Shown here piece after piece: positions 41,912-50,042 of a stretch of 64,000 bases of DNA. The notes under the pieces were generated by a model that was not told the origin of the DNA, ran no database searches, and was given only the letters and a program-made list of their open reading frames with translations. Source of the DNA: an uncultured Clostridia bacterium (GTDB lineage: Bacteria; Bacillota; Clostridia; Oscillospirales; Oscillospiraceae). Both the position numbers and the translations under genes were made by a program. The stretch is taken from the NCBI GenBank assembly GCA_945948535.1, contig CAMFBN010000005.1, positions 27,244-91,243 on the forward strand, given 5' to 3'. Within the stretch, counting starts at the first letter, position 1; each line of letters starts with the position of its first letter.

Positions 41912-42256
41912 ATGGCAAAGGGTGGATTCCGGGGAATGCCCGGCGGAATGAACCAGTCTGCGATGCTGAAGCAGGCACAGAAGATGCAGCAGGAGATGCT
42001 GCGGATGCAGGAGGAGCAGGAGGCCAAGACCTTCACCGCCAAGGCCGGCGGCGGTATGGTGTCCGCCACCGTCAACGGCAAGCATGAGCTGGTGAGCATG
42101 GAGATTAACCCCGAAGCAGTGGACCCTGAGGATGTGGAAATGCTTCAGGATATGGTCATTGCCGCTGTGAACGAGGCCATGCGCGCGGCGGATACCGATG
42201 CTGCCAACAACATGTCCCGTTTGACAGGTGGCCTGAATCTGGGCGGCCTGTTCTAA
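41912..42256 (+). CDS. YbaB/EbfC family nucleoid-associated protein
   Basis: 114 aa. Gly/Met-rich N-terminus (GGFRGMPGGMNQSAMLKQAQKMQQEMLRMQEE), then KTFTAKAGGGMVSATVNGKHELVSMEINPEAV. Binds DNA as a dimer; usual place between dnaX and recR. ATG at 41912 follows AGGAG. Confidence 0.95.
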   Translation: MAKGGFRGMPGGMNQSAMLKQAQKMQQEMLRMQEEQEAKTFTAKAGGGMVSATVNGKHELVSMEINPEAVDPEDVEMLQDMVIAAVNEAMRAADTDAANNMSRLTGGLNLGGLF

Positions 42257-42265
42257 GGAGGCAGT

Positions 42266-42865
42266 ATGCAGTTTTTCCCTGTGGCGCTGCAAAACCTGGC
42301 GGATCAATTTGCGAAGCTTCCCGGCGTTGGCAGTAAGACCGCCCAGCGGCTGGCCTTTCACGTGCTGAGCCTGCCTATGGAGGACGCGCAGGAATTTGCC
42401 GACGCCATTCTGGAAGCAAAGCAGCAGGTGCACACCTGCCCGGTCTGCCAGAATCTGACGGACCGGGAAATCTGTCCAATTTGCGACGACGATACCCGGG
42501 ATAAATCCGTGATCTGCGTGGTCGCTGATCCCAAGGATGTGATCGCCATGGAACGCTCCCGTGAATTCCGGGGGGTGTATCATGTGCTCCACGGTGTCAT
42601 TTCCCCGCTGAACCATGTGACCCAGGACGATATCCGCATCAAGGAGCTGCTTCAGCGGGTAGCTGCCGGGGAAGTTAAGGAAGTCATTATGGCAACCAAC
42701 CCGGACACGGAAGGTGAAGCTACGGCCATGTACATTTCCCGCCTTCTGCGGCCCATGGAGGTCAAGGTGACCCGCCTTGCTTACGGCGTGCCGGTGGGTA
42801 GCCAGCTGGAATATGCCGATGAAGTGACTCTGTCCCGGGCTCTGGAAGGCCGGCAGGAGATGTGA
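42266..42865 (+). CDS. recR: Recombination protein RecR
   Basis: 199 aa. HhH motif LPGVGSKTAQRLAFHVL, zinc finger CPVCQNLTDREICPIC, Toprim domain (VICVVADPKDVIAMERS) and Walker-like C-terminus. Works with RecO/RecF in gap repair. Shine-Dalgarno AAGGAGG; end of the dnaX operon. Confidence 0.96.
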   Translation: MQFFPVALQNLADQFAKLPGVGSKTAQRLAFHVLSLPMEDAQEFADAILEAKQQVHTCPVCQNLTDREICPICDDDTRDKSVICVVADPKDVIAMERSREFRGVYHVLHGVISPLNHVTQDDIRIKELLQRVAAGEVKEVIMATNPDTEGEATAMYISRLLRPMEVKVTRLAYGVPVGSQLEYADEVTLSRALEGRQEM

Positions 42866-42875
42866 TCGGATCTGA

Positions 42876-42901
42876 AAAACCGCTCCCGAAGGAGCGGTTT
42901 T
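42876..42901. terminator. Bidirectional terminator between recR and the EamA gene
   Basis: 11-bp stem AAAACCGCTCC/GGAGCGGTTTT with CGAA loop; T-tails on both strands. Confidence 0.85.
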
Positions 42902-42902
42902 C

Positions 42903-43802
42903 TTATGCCTTTTTGCGGAATAAGCCGACAGGAAGCTGTGACAGAATGACAGCGGCGAAGACCAGGACGCATCCGGTGGTTTCCCACACCGTCATCCGTT
43001 CGCCTAGCAGCCACCAGCCGCCCAGCACAGCGAATACGGATTCCAGACTCATAATCAGGGATGCTGTGGTGGGCTCCAGAGACTTCTGCCCGTTGACCTG
43101 CATGGTGTAGGCGACGCCCATGGATAGAATACCCGCAAAGCACAAGGGCTTCCAGCAGGAAAGGACATTTGCCCAGTCGACGCTTTCCGTGAGGAGCATA
43201 AAGGGAATGGACAGCACCGTGACAACCAGCGCCTGCACGCAGTTCAGCCGCAGTCCGTCCAGTTCTCCGGCAAACCGGTCGATGCATGTAATCTGCACGG
43301 CAAAGGCCAGCGCGCAGCCGGTGATCAGCAGGTCTCCCTTGTTGATTTGCGTGACACCGACACAGCTGAGCAGATACAGTCCAATCACTGCCATTGCCAC
43401 GCTGAACACGATGGTAAACGGCGGCTTCTGCCCGAGAAACATTCCCAGCACCGGCACCCAGACAATGTACATGGCGGTCAGGAAACCGGCCTTTCCGGCA
43501 TCGGTATACACCAGTCCCACCTGCTGCAGGCTCGTAGCCACAAACAGGGCGCAGCCGCAGATGAGGCCCACCTTCCAAAGGGTGGGACTCTTCCACTTTT
43601 TCGCCGATTCCCGGATGCTGCACGATTTGACCTCCATCAGGAAGGAACAGGGAATCAGGAACAGCACCGCCAGTGCGCAGCGTACGGCCTGAAAGGTAAA
43701 GGGGCCGACTTTGTCCATGCCCACGCTTTGAGCGATAAAGGCAAAGCCCCAGATGGTTGTTGCCAGCAGCAGACACAGGCTGCCTTTGATTTGCTTTCTC
43801 AT
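42903..43802 (-). CDS. DMT-superfamily (EamA) transporter
   Basis: 299 aa, ten predicted helices as two EamA repeats. First repeat includes SLCLLLATTIWGFAFIAQ, second includes INKGDLLITGCALAFAVQI and MQVNGQKSLEPTTASLIMSLESVFAVLGGWWLLGE, the typical EamA signature. Substrate unknown, often amino acids or metabolites. Start at 43802 is chosen at MRKQIKGS; longer ORF extension has no ribosome site. Confidence 0.9.
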   Translation of the reverse strand: MRKQIKGSLCLLLATTIWGFAFIAQSVGMDKVGPFTFQAVRCALAVLFLIPCSFLMEVKSCSIRESAKKWKSPTLWKVGLICGCALFVATSLQQVGLVYTDAGKAGFLTAMYIVWVPVLGMFLGQKPPFTIVFSVAMAVIGLYLLSCVGVTQINKGDLLITGCALAFAVQITCIDRFAGELDGLRLNCVQALVVTVLSIPFMLLTESVDWANVLSCWKPLCFAGILSMGVAYTMQVNGQKSLEPTTASLIMSLESVFAVLGGWWLLGERMTVWETTGCVLVFAAVILSQLPVGLFRKKA

Positions 43803-43856
43803 AATTTCATCACCGCCGCATACTCTAGCATAAAATGTCAAAGAATGCAAGCGGCG

Positions 43857-43884
43857 TTGCTTTTTTTTGCGGATGTGGTATAAT
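43857..43884 (+). promoter_or_regulatory. Sigma-A promoter of pepF
   Basis: TTGCTT (43857-43862), 16-nt spacer, TATAAT (43879-43884) with TGG extension. Confidence 0.65.
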
Positions 43885-43914
43885 ACGGCAAAAGAATATT
43901 ATGGAGGGACAGCT

Positions 43915-45729
43915 ATGGAAACAATGAAAAAAATCCCAGCCCGGGAGGAAATTCCCGAGAAGGATCAGTGGGCGCTGGAGGATTTGTACCCGACGGAAGC
44001 GGATTGGAAAAGGGAACTGGAGTCGCTGCCGCAGGACAGGGCGTATCTGGCTTCTTTTGCGGGCAGGCTTGGAACCAGCGCGAAGGCATTGTATCAATAT
44101 CTGGACGCGTCGGAGAAACTCAGCGTTAAGGCAGAGCGCCTGGGAAACTACTGTATGCGCAAGGCGGATGAGGACACCAGAAATGCCGCTGCCCAGGCTA
44201 TGCAGGGCCGGTTTATGAGCGCCATGGTGGAGCTGAGCGCCGCCTGCAGCTTTGACACGCCGGAAATCATGGCGCTTTCCGATGAAACCCTGGACCAGTT
44301 CTACGCCGAGTGCCCGGAGCTGGAGCGTTACCGCCGCTATCTGACCGATCTGCGCCGAAGAAAGGCCCATACTCTGTCTGCCGCCGAGGAAAAGCTGCTG
44401 GCAGCCGCGGGGGAAATGTCGCAGACCCCGGATACGGTGTACACCGCGTTGGCGGACGCGGACCTGACCTTCCGGGACGCGGTGGATGCCGAAGGCAATG
44501 CCCATCCACTGACCCAGGGCACCTTCGTTCAGCTGGAAGAAAGCCCTGACCGGACGCTGCGGAAAAGCGCCTATGAAAATCTATACGATGGTTTTGCCGC
44601 ATTTAAGAACACGGCGGCTGCCGTCCTGAATGGGCAGAATAAGCAGCTGAAGTTCTACGCCGATGCCAGAAAATACGATTCCGCGCTGGAAGCGTCGCTG
44701 GACGGCACCAATGTGCCGGTGTCCGTCTATGATAACCTCATTGAAGCGGTTCATAAAAAGCTTCCCAGTATGCACCGCTATGTCCGGCTTCGCAAAAAGC
44801 TGCTGGGTGTGGAGGAGCTGCACTTCTACGACATTTACACCCCGCTGCTGTCCGATGTGGACAAGCACATTCCCTATGAGCAGGCAAAGCAGACAGTGTA
44901 TGAGGCCCTGGCTCCGCTGGGAGAGGACTACCGCGCCATTTTAAAAGAGGGCTTTGATCACCGCTGGATTGACGTCTACCAGAATCAGGGCAAGCGTAGC
45001 GGCGCCTATTCCGCGGGTACAGCCGTGCACCCTTATGTGTTGCTGAACTATACCGGCACGCTGGACAGCCAGTTCACGCTGGCTCATGAGATGGGCCATG
45101 CCCTGCATTCCTATCTGTCCAACAAGCATCAGAATCCCATTGACGCGGATTATGTGATCTTTGTGGCGGAAGTCGCCTCCACCTGCAACGAAGCGCTGCT
45201 CATGGAGCACCTTTTGAAGAATACAACCGATAAGAAGGAACGGGCCTACCTCATTAACCATTTCCTTGACCAGTTCAAGGGCACCATCTACCGCCAGACC
45301 ATGTTCGCGGAGTTTGAGCGGAATATCGGTGCCATGACAGCGCAGGGGCAAACGCTGACGGCGGATGTTCTCTGTGCGGAGTATAAGCGCCTGAATGAGC
45401 AGTACTATGGCCCCGACATGGAAGTGGATGACCGGATCGCCATGGAATGGGCAAGGATTCCCCATTTCTACTACGACTACTATGTTTTCCAGTACGCCAC
45501 CGGCTACGCTGCCGCCATTGCCCTGTCTAGACGAATTCTGGACGAAGGCGAGCCGGCAGTCCGGGATTATCTGACCTTCCTGTCCGGCGGCTGTTCCAGA
45601 AGCCCCATCGACCTGCTGAAGGGGGCCGGGGTGGATATGACCGGCCCGGAGCCTGTGATGCAGGCGCTGGATCTGTTCGATCGGCTTTTGGACGAGATGG
45701 AAGCGCTGACGGAGGACATGAATGGCTGA
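43915..45729 (+). CDS. pepF: Oligoendopeptidase F
   Basis: 604 aa, zinc metallopeptidase of family M3. HEMGH with downstream Glu in LAHEMGHALHSYLSN...FVAEVASTCNEALL. N-terminal YPTEADWKRELESL and the VHPYVLLNYTGTLDSQFTLAHE region are family-typical. Cytoplasmic peptide turnover. GGAGGGAC before the ATG. Overlaps the next small gene by 8 nt. Confidence 0.95.
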   Translation: METMKKIPAREEIPEKDQWALEDLYPTEADWKRELESLPQDRAYLASFAGRLGTSAKALYQYLDASEKLSVKAERLGNYCMRKADEDTRNAAAQAMQGRFMSAMVELSAACSFDTPEIMALSDETLDQFYAECPELERYRRYLTDLRRRKAHTLSAAEEKLLAAAGEMSQTPDTVYTALADADLTFRDAVDAEGNAHPLTQGTFVQLEESPDRTLRKSAYENLYDGFAAFKNTAAAVLNGQNKQLKFYADARKYDSALEASLDGTNVPVSVYDNLIEAVHKKLPSMHRYVRLRKKLLGVEELHFYDIYTPLLSDVDKHIPYEQAKQTVYEALAPLGEDYRAILKEGFDHRWIDVYQNQGKRSGAYSAGTAVHPYVLLNYTGTLDSQFTLAHEMGHALHSYLSNKHQNPIDADYVIFVAEVASTCNEALLMEHLLKNTTDKKERAYLINHFLDQFKGTIYRQTMFAEFERNIGAMTAQGQTLTADVLCAEYKRLNEQYYGPDMEVDDRIAMEWARIPHFYYDYYVFQYATGYAAAIALSRRILDEGEPAVRDYLTFLSGGCSRSPIDLLKGAGVDMTGPEPVMQALDLFDRLLDEMEALTEDMNG

Positions 45730-45988
45730 GATTTTTCTGCCCACCCTGCACACCTTTGCCATGAACAATATTTTCACCGGTTCCTGTGGCCTGTTCCGCT
45801 TTCGGGCAGTGCCCAACGTGGTGATGGCAACGCCCAAGGAGGTGGATTTCGAGCAGAGCAGCATTCACGCGGAATACTGGCACGGGCTGTACTGCTACGA
45901 AAAAAGCCAGATGGAGGGGGAGAAGACCTTTCCGATGTCGGAGGAAGGCAGACTGGAAATGCTTGCCTGGCTGGAAAGCAAAATATAG
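45722..45988 (+). CDS. Conserved hypothetical protein (88 aa)
   Basis: Soluble, aromatic- and Met-rich sequence without a recognised family: MAEIFLPTLHTFAMNNIFTG..., a YWHGLYCYEKSQM segment, and a helical MSEEGRLEMLAWLESKI end. Its ATG lies inside the end of pepF with GGAGG 5-10 nt upstream, so translation is coupled to pepF. Confidence 0.75.
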   Translation: MAEIFLPTLHTFAMNNIFTGSCGLFRFRAVPNVVMATPKEVDFEQSSIHAEYWHGLYCYEKSQMEGEKTFPMSEEGRLEMLAWLESKI

Positions 45989-46048
45989 TGATATTCACAA
46001 TTACTCGCTGGCGCAACGGATAAAATTTGTGCAGAAAAGAAATAATGC

Positions 46049-46078
46049 TTGCAATTATGGTTCACTTTTGTGTATAAT
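46049..46078 (+). promoter_or_regulatory. Sigma-A promoter before the adenylate-forming-enzyme-like gene
   Basis: TTGCAA (46049-46054), 18-nt spacer, TATAAT (46073-46078). Confidence 0.65.
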
Positions 46079-46095
46079 AACCCTTATACAGAGAG

Positions 46096-47043
46096 TTGGA
46101 TGTGATTGTGTTGGTATATGGTATCCTTCGGGCTATGGCGGCGCAGCCGGATGCACAGGAAAAAACGGTAGCCTATCTGGCTGGGCAGCTTTCCCAATTG
46201 GTCAGGAAAATGGATACGGTTCTGATCTGCTTTCCGGAGCAGGGAAACGGAAGCCTGAGCCAGCTTATGGAGCAGGCGGTGCTTCGCTGTGACGCGATCC
46301 CGGTGGTCTGGGGAGCGGATCACCGGTGGAAAAGCCTGATGCGTCTTGCTTTTTCTTCCCGGGCCAGCATGATTGTCAGTACGCCGCTGATCGTACTGGG
46401 GCTGGCAAAGCTGCAAAATTTCTATGAAGTCCCCCTGTTTGTGCGCAAGGTCGTTACGGCTGGCTACCCCTGCGAGGAATGGATGATTGACGGGATTCGC
46501 AAGGGCTTTGACTGTACAAGCTGGGGCTGCCTCACTATGGGCACTACCGGCGTGGTTGCGGGCTTTTCCTGTTCAAAGCTTCACGGCATTCACCTGCGGG
46601 ACTCGGAATATCGGGTGGAAATTGTGGACGAGAAGGGAAGTGCACTTCCGGAGGACGAGGAGGGGGAAATAGTTCTGTCTCCTGTCTGTGCCCCGGAGCT
46701 GCGGTACTTCATGGGGGAAAACGCCCGATTGCACACCGGGCGCTGTATCTGCGGCAGTACTCATCCGCTTCTGTTGGATATTCGCCCCGGAAGAACGGAG
46801 GCGGATGCCGATTTGCTGGCGCTGGGCAAGACACTGCAAAGTTGGAGCAGCGTGCTGGACTGTCGACTGCGCAAGGGGACGTATGGGCTGGAAATGGAAA
46901 TTGTCGCGCTCCCCGGTGAGCGTCTTCCAAAGCTGCCCAGTGCCGCGAAGCTGAGCATTCGGACGTTTGACCCGGATAGGGATGAACCGCTGCCCTATGA
47001 CCCCACGCAAAAAATCCCGGAAATTGGCCGGGAAAGAGATTGA
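46096..47043 (+). CDS. N-terminally shortened phenylacetate-CoA-ligase-like (adenylate-forming) protein
   Basis: 315 aa. The middle and end resemble PaaK/CapK-type AMP-binding enzymes: PLIVLGLAKLQNF, VVTAGYPCEEW, WGCLTMGTTGVVAGF in the YGMTE position, LHGIHLRDSEYRVEIVDEKGSALPEDEEGEIVL, LRYFMGENARL and the CICGSTHPLL turn. Normal members are about 430 residues; the N-terminal third with the Gly/Ser/Thr-rich phosphate loop is missing and the YGMTE glutamate region is altered. So catalysis is doubtful. TTG start at 46096 is weakly supported. It has its own promoter and is followed by the alaS T-box. Confidence 0.65.
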   Translation: MDVIVLVYGILRAMAAQPDAQEKTVAYLAGQLSQLVRKMDTVLICFPEQGNGSLSQLMEQAVLRCDAIPVVWGADHRWKSLMRLAFSSRASMIVSTPLIVLGLAKLQNFYEVPLFVRKVVTAGYPCEEWMIDGIRKGFDCTSWGCLTMGTTGVVAGFSCSKLHGIHLRDSEYRVEIVDEKGSALPEDEEGEIVLSPVCAPELRYFMGENARLHTGRCICGSTHPLLLDIRPGRTEADADLLALGKTLQSWSSVLDCRLRKGTYGLEMEIVALPGERLPKLPSAAKLSIRTFDPDRDEPLPYDPTQKIPEIGRERD

Positions 47044-47067
47044 CATTTCCGTAGAATGTGATAGAAT
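47040..47067 (+). promoter_or_regulatory. Sigma-A promoter of alaS
   Basis: TTGACA (47040-47045), 16-nt spacer, TAGAAT (47062-47067). The -35 overlaps the stop of the preceding gene. Confidence 0.75.
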
Positions 47068-47074
47068 ATCGAGG

Positions 47075-47300
47075 ATATGCAAAGACATTGCGGAAACAAA
47101 GCGGATGAGAAGAATCGTAAGCGAGAGGGAACCGGTGTAAGCCCTTGATTGTTCTGCCGCAGGCCACTTCCTGCGTTGCCCGGGACGACCGGGACGGGTG
47201 CTCCCGTTACAGAGCGGCTAAGATGTCTCATTTGAGACGAATTAGGGTGGTACCGCGATTTTATGTCGCCCCTATGATTTGGGGGCGGCATTTTCTTTGC
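47075..47300 (+). promoter_or_regulatory. T-box leader controlling alaS
   Basis: The gap before alaS holds the T-box sequence AGGGTGGTACCGCG (47244-47257), followed by a terminator stem GTCGCCCC/GGGGGCGGC (47265-47272 with 47281-47289) and TTTTC. The upstream stem I region (47080-47160) includes a GCC candidate specifier. Uncharged tRNA-Ala should stabilise the antiterminator. Confidence 0.92.
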
Positions 47301-47349
47301 GCTCAGGTGTTGTATTCCATGAATTTCATTTTCTTTGGAGGTTGTAACC

Positions 47350-49989
47350 ATGAATCCCAAGCCTTATGGCGTAAACGAACTGCGTGAGATGTTCCTGTCC
47401 TTCTTTGAGAGCAAGGGCCATCTGCGCCTGCCCAGCTTTTCCCTGATCCCGCAGAATGACGCGTCTCTGCTTCTGATTAACTCCGGTATGGCGCCCATGA
47501 AGCCCTACTTCACCGGTGAGGTGGAGCCGCCCCGTCACCGGGTCTGCACCTGCCAGAAGTGCATCCGCACCGGCGATATTGAGAACATCGGCAAGACTGC
47601 CCGTCACGGCACCTACTTTGAAATGCTGGGCAACTTCTCCTTTGGCGACTACTTCAAGCACGAGGCCATCAACTGGAGCTGGGAGTTCCTGACCAAGGTG
47701 GTTGGTCTGGATGAGAACCGGCTGTATCCTTCCATCTATGAGGATGATGACGAGGCCTTCGACATCTGGAATAAGGAAGTGGGCGTGCCCGCCGACCGGA
47801 TTTTCCGCTTCGGCAAGTCAGACAACTTCTGGGAGCATGGCTCCGGCCCCTGCGGCCCCTGCTCAGAGATCTACTATGACCGCGGCGAAAAGTACGGCTG
47901 CGGTAAGCCGGACTGCACCGTAGGCTGCGACTGCGACCGCTACATGGAGGTCTGGAACAACGTCTTCTCCCAGTTCAACAATGACGGTCAGGGCAACTAT
48001 ACGGAGCTGGTCCAGAAGAACATCGATACCGGCATGGGTCTGGAGCGTCTGGCGGTGGTCTGTCAGGATGTGGATTCCCTGTTCGATGTGGATACCGTCA
48101 TGAACATCACCAACAAGGTCACAGAGCTGACCGGCGCCACCTATGGTCAGAGCGTCAAGATGGACGTGTCCCTGCGGGTCATCACCGATCACATCCGGGC
48201 GTCCACCTTCATGATCGCGGACGGCGTTCTGCCCAGCAACGAGGGCAGAGGCTATGTTCTGCGCCGTCTGCTGCGCCGGGCTGCCCGTCACGGCAAGCTG
48301 CTGGGCGTGAATACGCCCTTCCTGTACAAGGTCGTGGAGACCGTGATTCAGGAGAATGAGTGCCATTATACCTACCTGCGGGAGCGGGCGGAGTATATTA
48401 CCCGGATTGTCAAGATCGAGGAGGAGAACTTCTGCCGTACCATTGACGGCGGCATGAATATTTTCGCTGCCAAGCTGGCGGAGCACAAGGCCAAGGGCGA
48501 GACCCAGTTCTCCGGCGCGGATGCCTTCCTGCTGGCGGATACCTACGGCTTCCCCATTGATCTGACCATCGAGATGGTTGCCGATGAGGATATGACGCTG
48601 GACATGGACGAGTTCAACCGTCTGCGGGAGGAGCAGAAGGTTCGCGCCCGGGAAGCCCGGAAGGCGCTGGGCGACCTGGCCTGGGCCGGTATCGATCTGG
48701 GCTTGGACAACACGCCTACCACCTTTGTTGGCTACACGGAAAACAACTGCTCTGCAAGAGTTCTGGCTGTCTGCGTTGGGGAGGAGGTCTCCGGTACCAT
48801 CGCCGGCGGTGAGGAAGGCATCATTGTGCTGGATAAGACCCCCTTCTATGCAGAAATGGGCGGTCAGGTTGCCGATCAGGGCGTAATTCTGGTGGGCAAC
48901 AGCCGCTTCCAGGTTACCAACGTTCAGAAGGACAAGGGCGGAAAGTATCTGCACTACGGCAAAATGGTCACCGGTTCCATTAAGGTGGACGATGAGGTGT
49001 GCGCCGCCATTGATGTGGAACGCCGCAAGGCAATTATGCGTGCCCACTCCGCGACCCACCTGCTGCAGAAGGCTTTGCAGACCGTGCTGGGCGATCATGT
49101 GCATCAGGCCGGTTCCTATGTGGAGCCTGACCGCCTGCGCTTTGACTTTACCCATTACTCTGCTCTGACGGCGGAGGAGCTGGCAAAGGTCAATTCCCTT
49201 GTCCAGAATGCCGTTCTGGAGGGCTATCCGGTGGATATCCGGGAGATGCCCATTGAGGAGGCCAAGGCTACCGGCGCCACCGCTCTGTTCAGTGAAAAGT
49301 ACGGCGACACGGTTCGCGTGGTCAACATGGGCGGCTACTCCGTCGAGCTGTGCGGCGGCACCCATCTGGACAACACCGCCAAGGTTGGCCCCTTTGAGCT
49401 GGAAAGCGAGTGCAGCGTTGCCTCCGGTGTCCGCAGAATTGAGGCGATCACCGGCAAGGCCTGCCTGAAGCGGATGGAAAGAAATCAGCAGCTGCTGTTT
49501 GAAGCTGCCGCGAAGCTGAAGACCAAGCCCGCTGAGGTTGGCGCGAAGATTCAGAGCTATGTGGAAGAGGTCAGGGAGCTGAAACGGTCCGTTGAGCAGT
49601 ATAAGGCCAAGGAAGCCTCTGGCGAAGTGGAACGGTTCCTGTTCGGCTCCCGGAATATGGGCGGCTTTAAGGTGCTGACTGCCATGGTTCCCAACGCTGA
49701 TGCGGCAAAGCTGCGCCAGATGGGCGATATGCTGCGGGACAAGGACCCCAAGGTGGTTGCGGTACTGGCAACGAACAACGACGGCAAGCCTACCTTCCTG
49801 GCTGTGTGCGGCAAGGACGCTGTCGCCAGCGGCCTGAAGGCCGGGGAACTGGTCAAGCAGGTGTGCAGCTGCTGCGGTGGCAGCGGCGGCGGCAAGCCGG
49901 ACTCCGCCATGGGCGGCGGCAAGGATGTCACCAAGGTCGACAACGCGCTGGCTCTGGTGGATGACTACGTTGCTTCCAAGATTCAGTGA
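47350..49989 (+). CDS. alaS: Alanine--tRNA ligase
   Basis: 879 aa, full length. Class II catalytic domain (FLSFFESKGHLRLPSFSLIP, RHGTYFEMLGNFSFGDYFK), editing domain with HSATHLLQKAL and CGGTHLDNT zinc motifs, and a C-terminal DHHA1-type domain ending GGKPDSAMGGGKD. ATG at 47350 follows GGAGGTTG. Charges tRNA-Ala and clears mischarged Ser/Gly. Confidence 0.97.
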   Translation: MNPKPYGVNELREMFLSFFESKGHLRLPSFSLIPQNDASLLLINSGMAPMKPYFTGEVEPPRHRVCTCQKCIRTGDIENIGKTARHGTYFEMLGNFSFGDYFKHEAINWSWEFLTKVVGLDENRLYPSIYEDDDEAFDIWNKEVGVPADRIFRFGKSDNFWEHGSGPCGPCSEIYYDRGEKYGCGKPDCTVGCDCDRYMEVWNNVFSQFNNDGQGNYTELVQKNIDTGMGLERLAVVCQDVDSLFDVDTVMNITNKVTELTGATYGQSVKMDVSLRVITDHIRASTFMIADGVLPSNEGRGYVLRRLLRRAARHGKLLGVNTPFLYKVVETVIQENECHYTYLRERAEYITRIVKIEEENFCRTIDGGMNIFAAKLAEHKAKGETQFSGADAFLLADTYGFPIDLTIEMVADEDMTLDMDEFNRLREEQKVRAREARKALGDLAWAGIDLGLDNTPTTFVGYTENNCSARVLAVCVGEEVSGTIAGGEEGIIVLDKTPFYAEMGGQVADQGVILVGNSRFQVTNVQKDKGGKYLHYGKMVTGSIKVDDEVCAAIDVERRKAIMRAHSATHLLQKALQTVLGDHVHQAGSYVEPDRLRFDFTHYSALTAEELAKVNSLVQNAVLEGYPVDIREMPIEEAKATGATALFSEKYGDTVRVVNMGGYSVELCGGTHLDNTAKVGPFELESECSVASGVRRIEAITGKACLKRMERNQQLLFEAAAKLKTKPAEVGAKIQSYVEEVRELKRSVEQYKAKEASGEVERFLFGSRNMGGFKVLTAMVPNADAAKLRQMGDMLRDKDPKVVAVLATNNDGKPTFLAVCGKDAVASGLKAGELVKQVCSCCGGSGGGKPDSAMGGGKDVTKVDNALALVDDYVASKIQ

Positions 49990-49995
49990 TTTCAT

Positions 49996-50024
49996 AGGGC
50001 GCAGCCATGTGCTGCGCCCTTTTT
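49996..50024 (+). terminator. Terminator of alaS
   Basis: 10-bp stem AGGGCGCAGC/GCTGCGCCCT followed by TTTTT. Confidence 0.88.
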
Positions 50025-50042
50025 CGTAAAGGGAGTGTGGGT

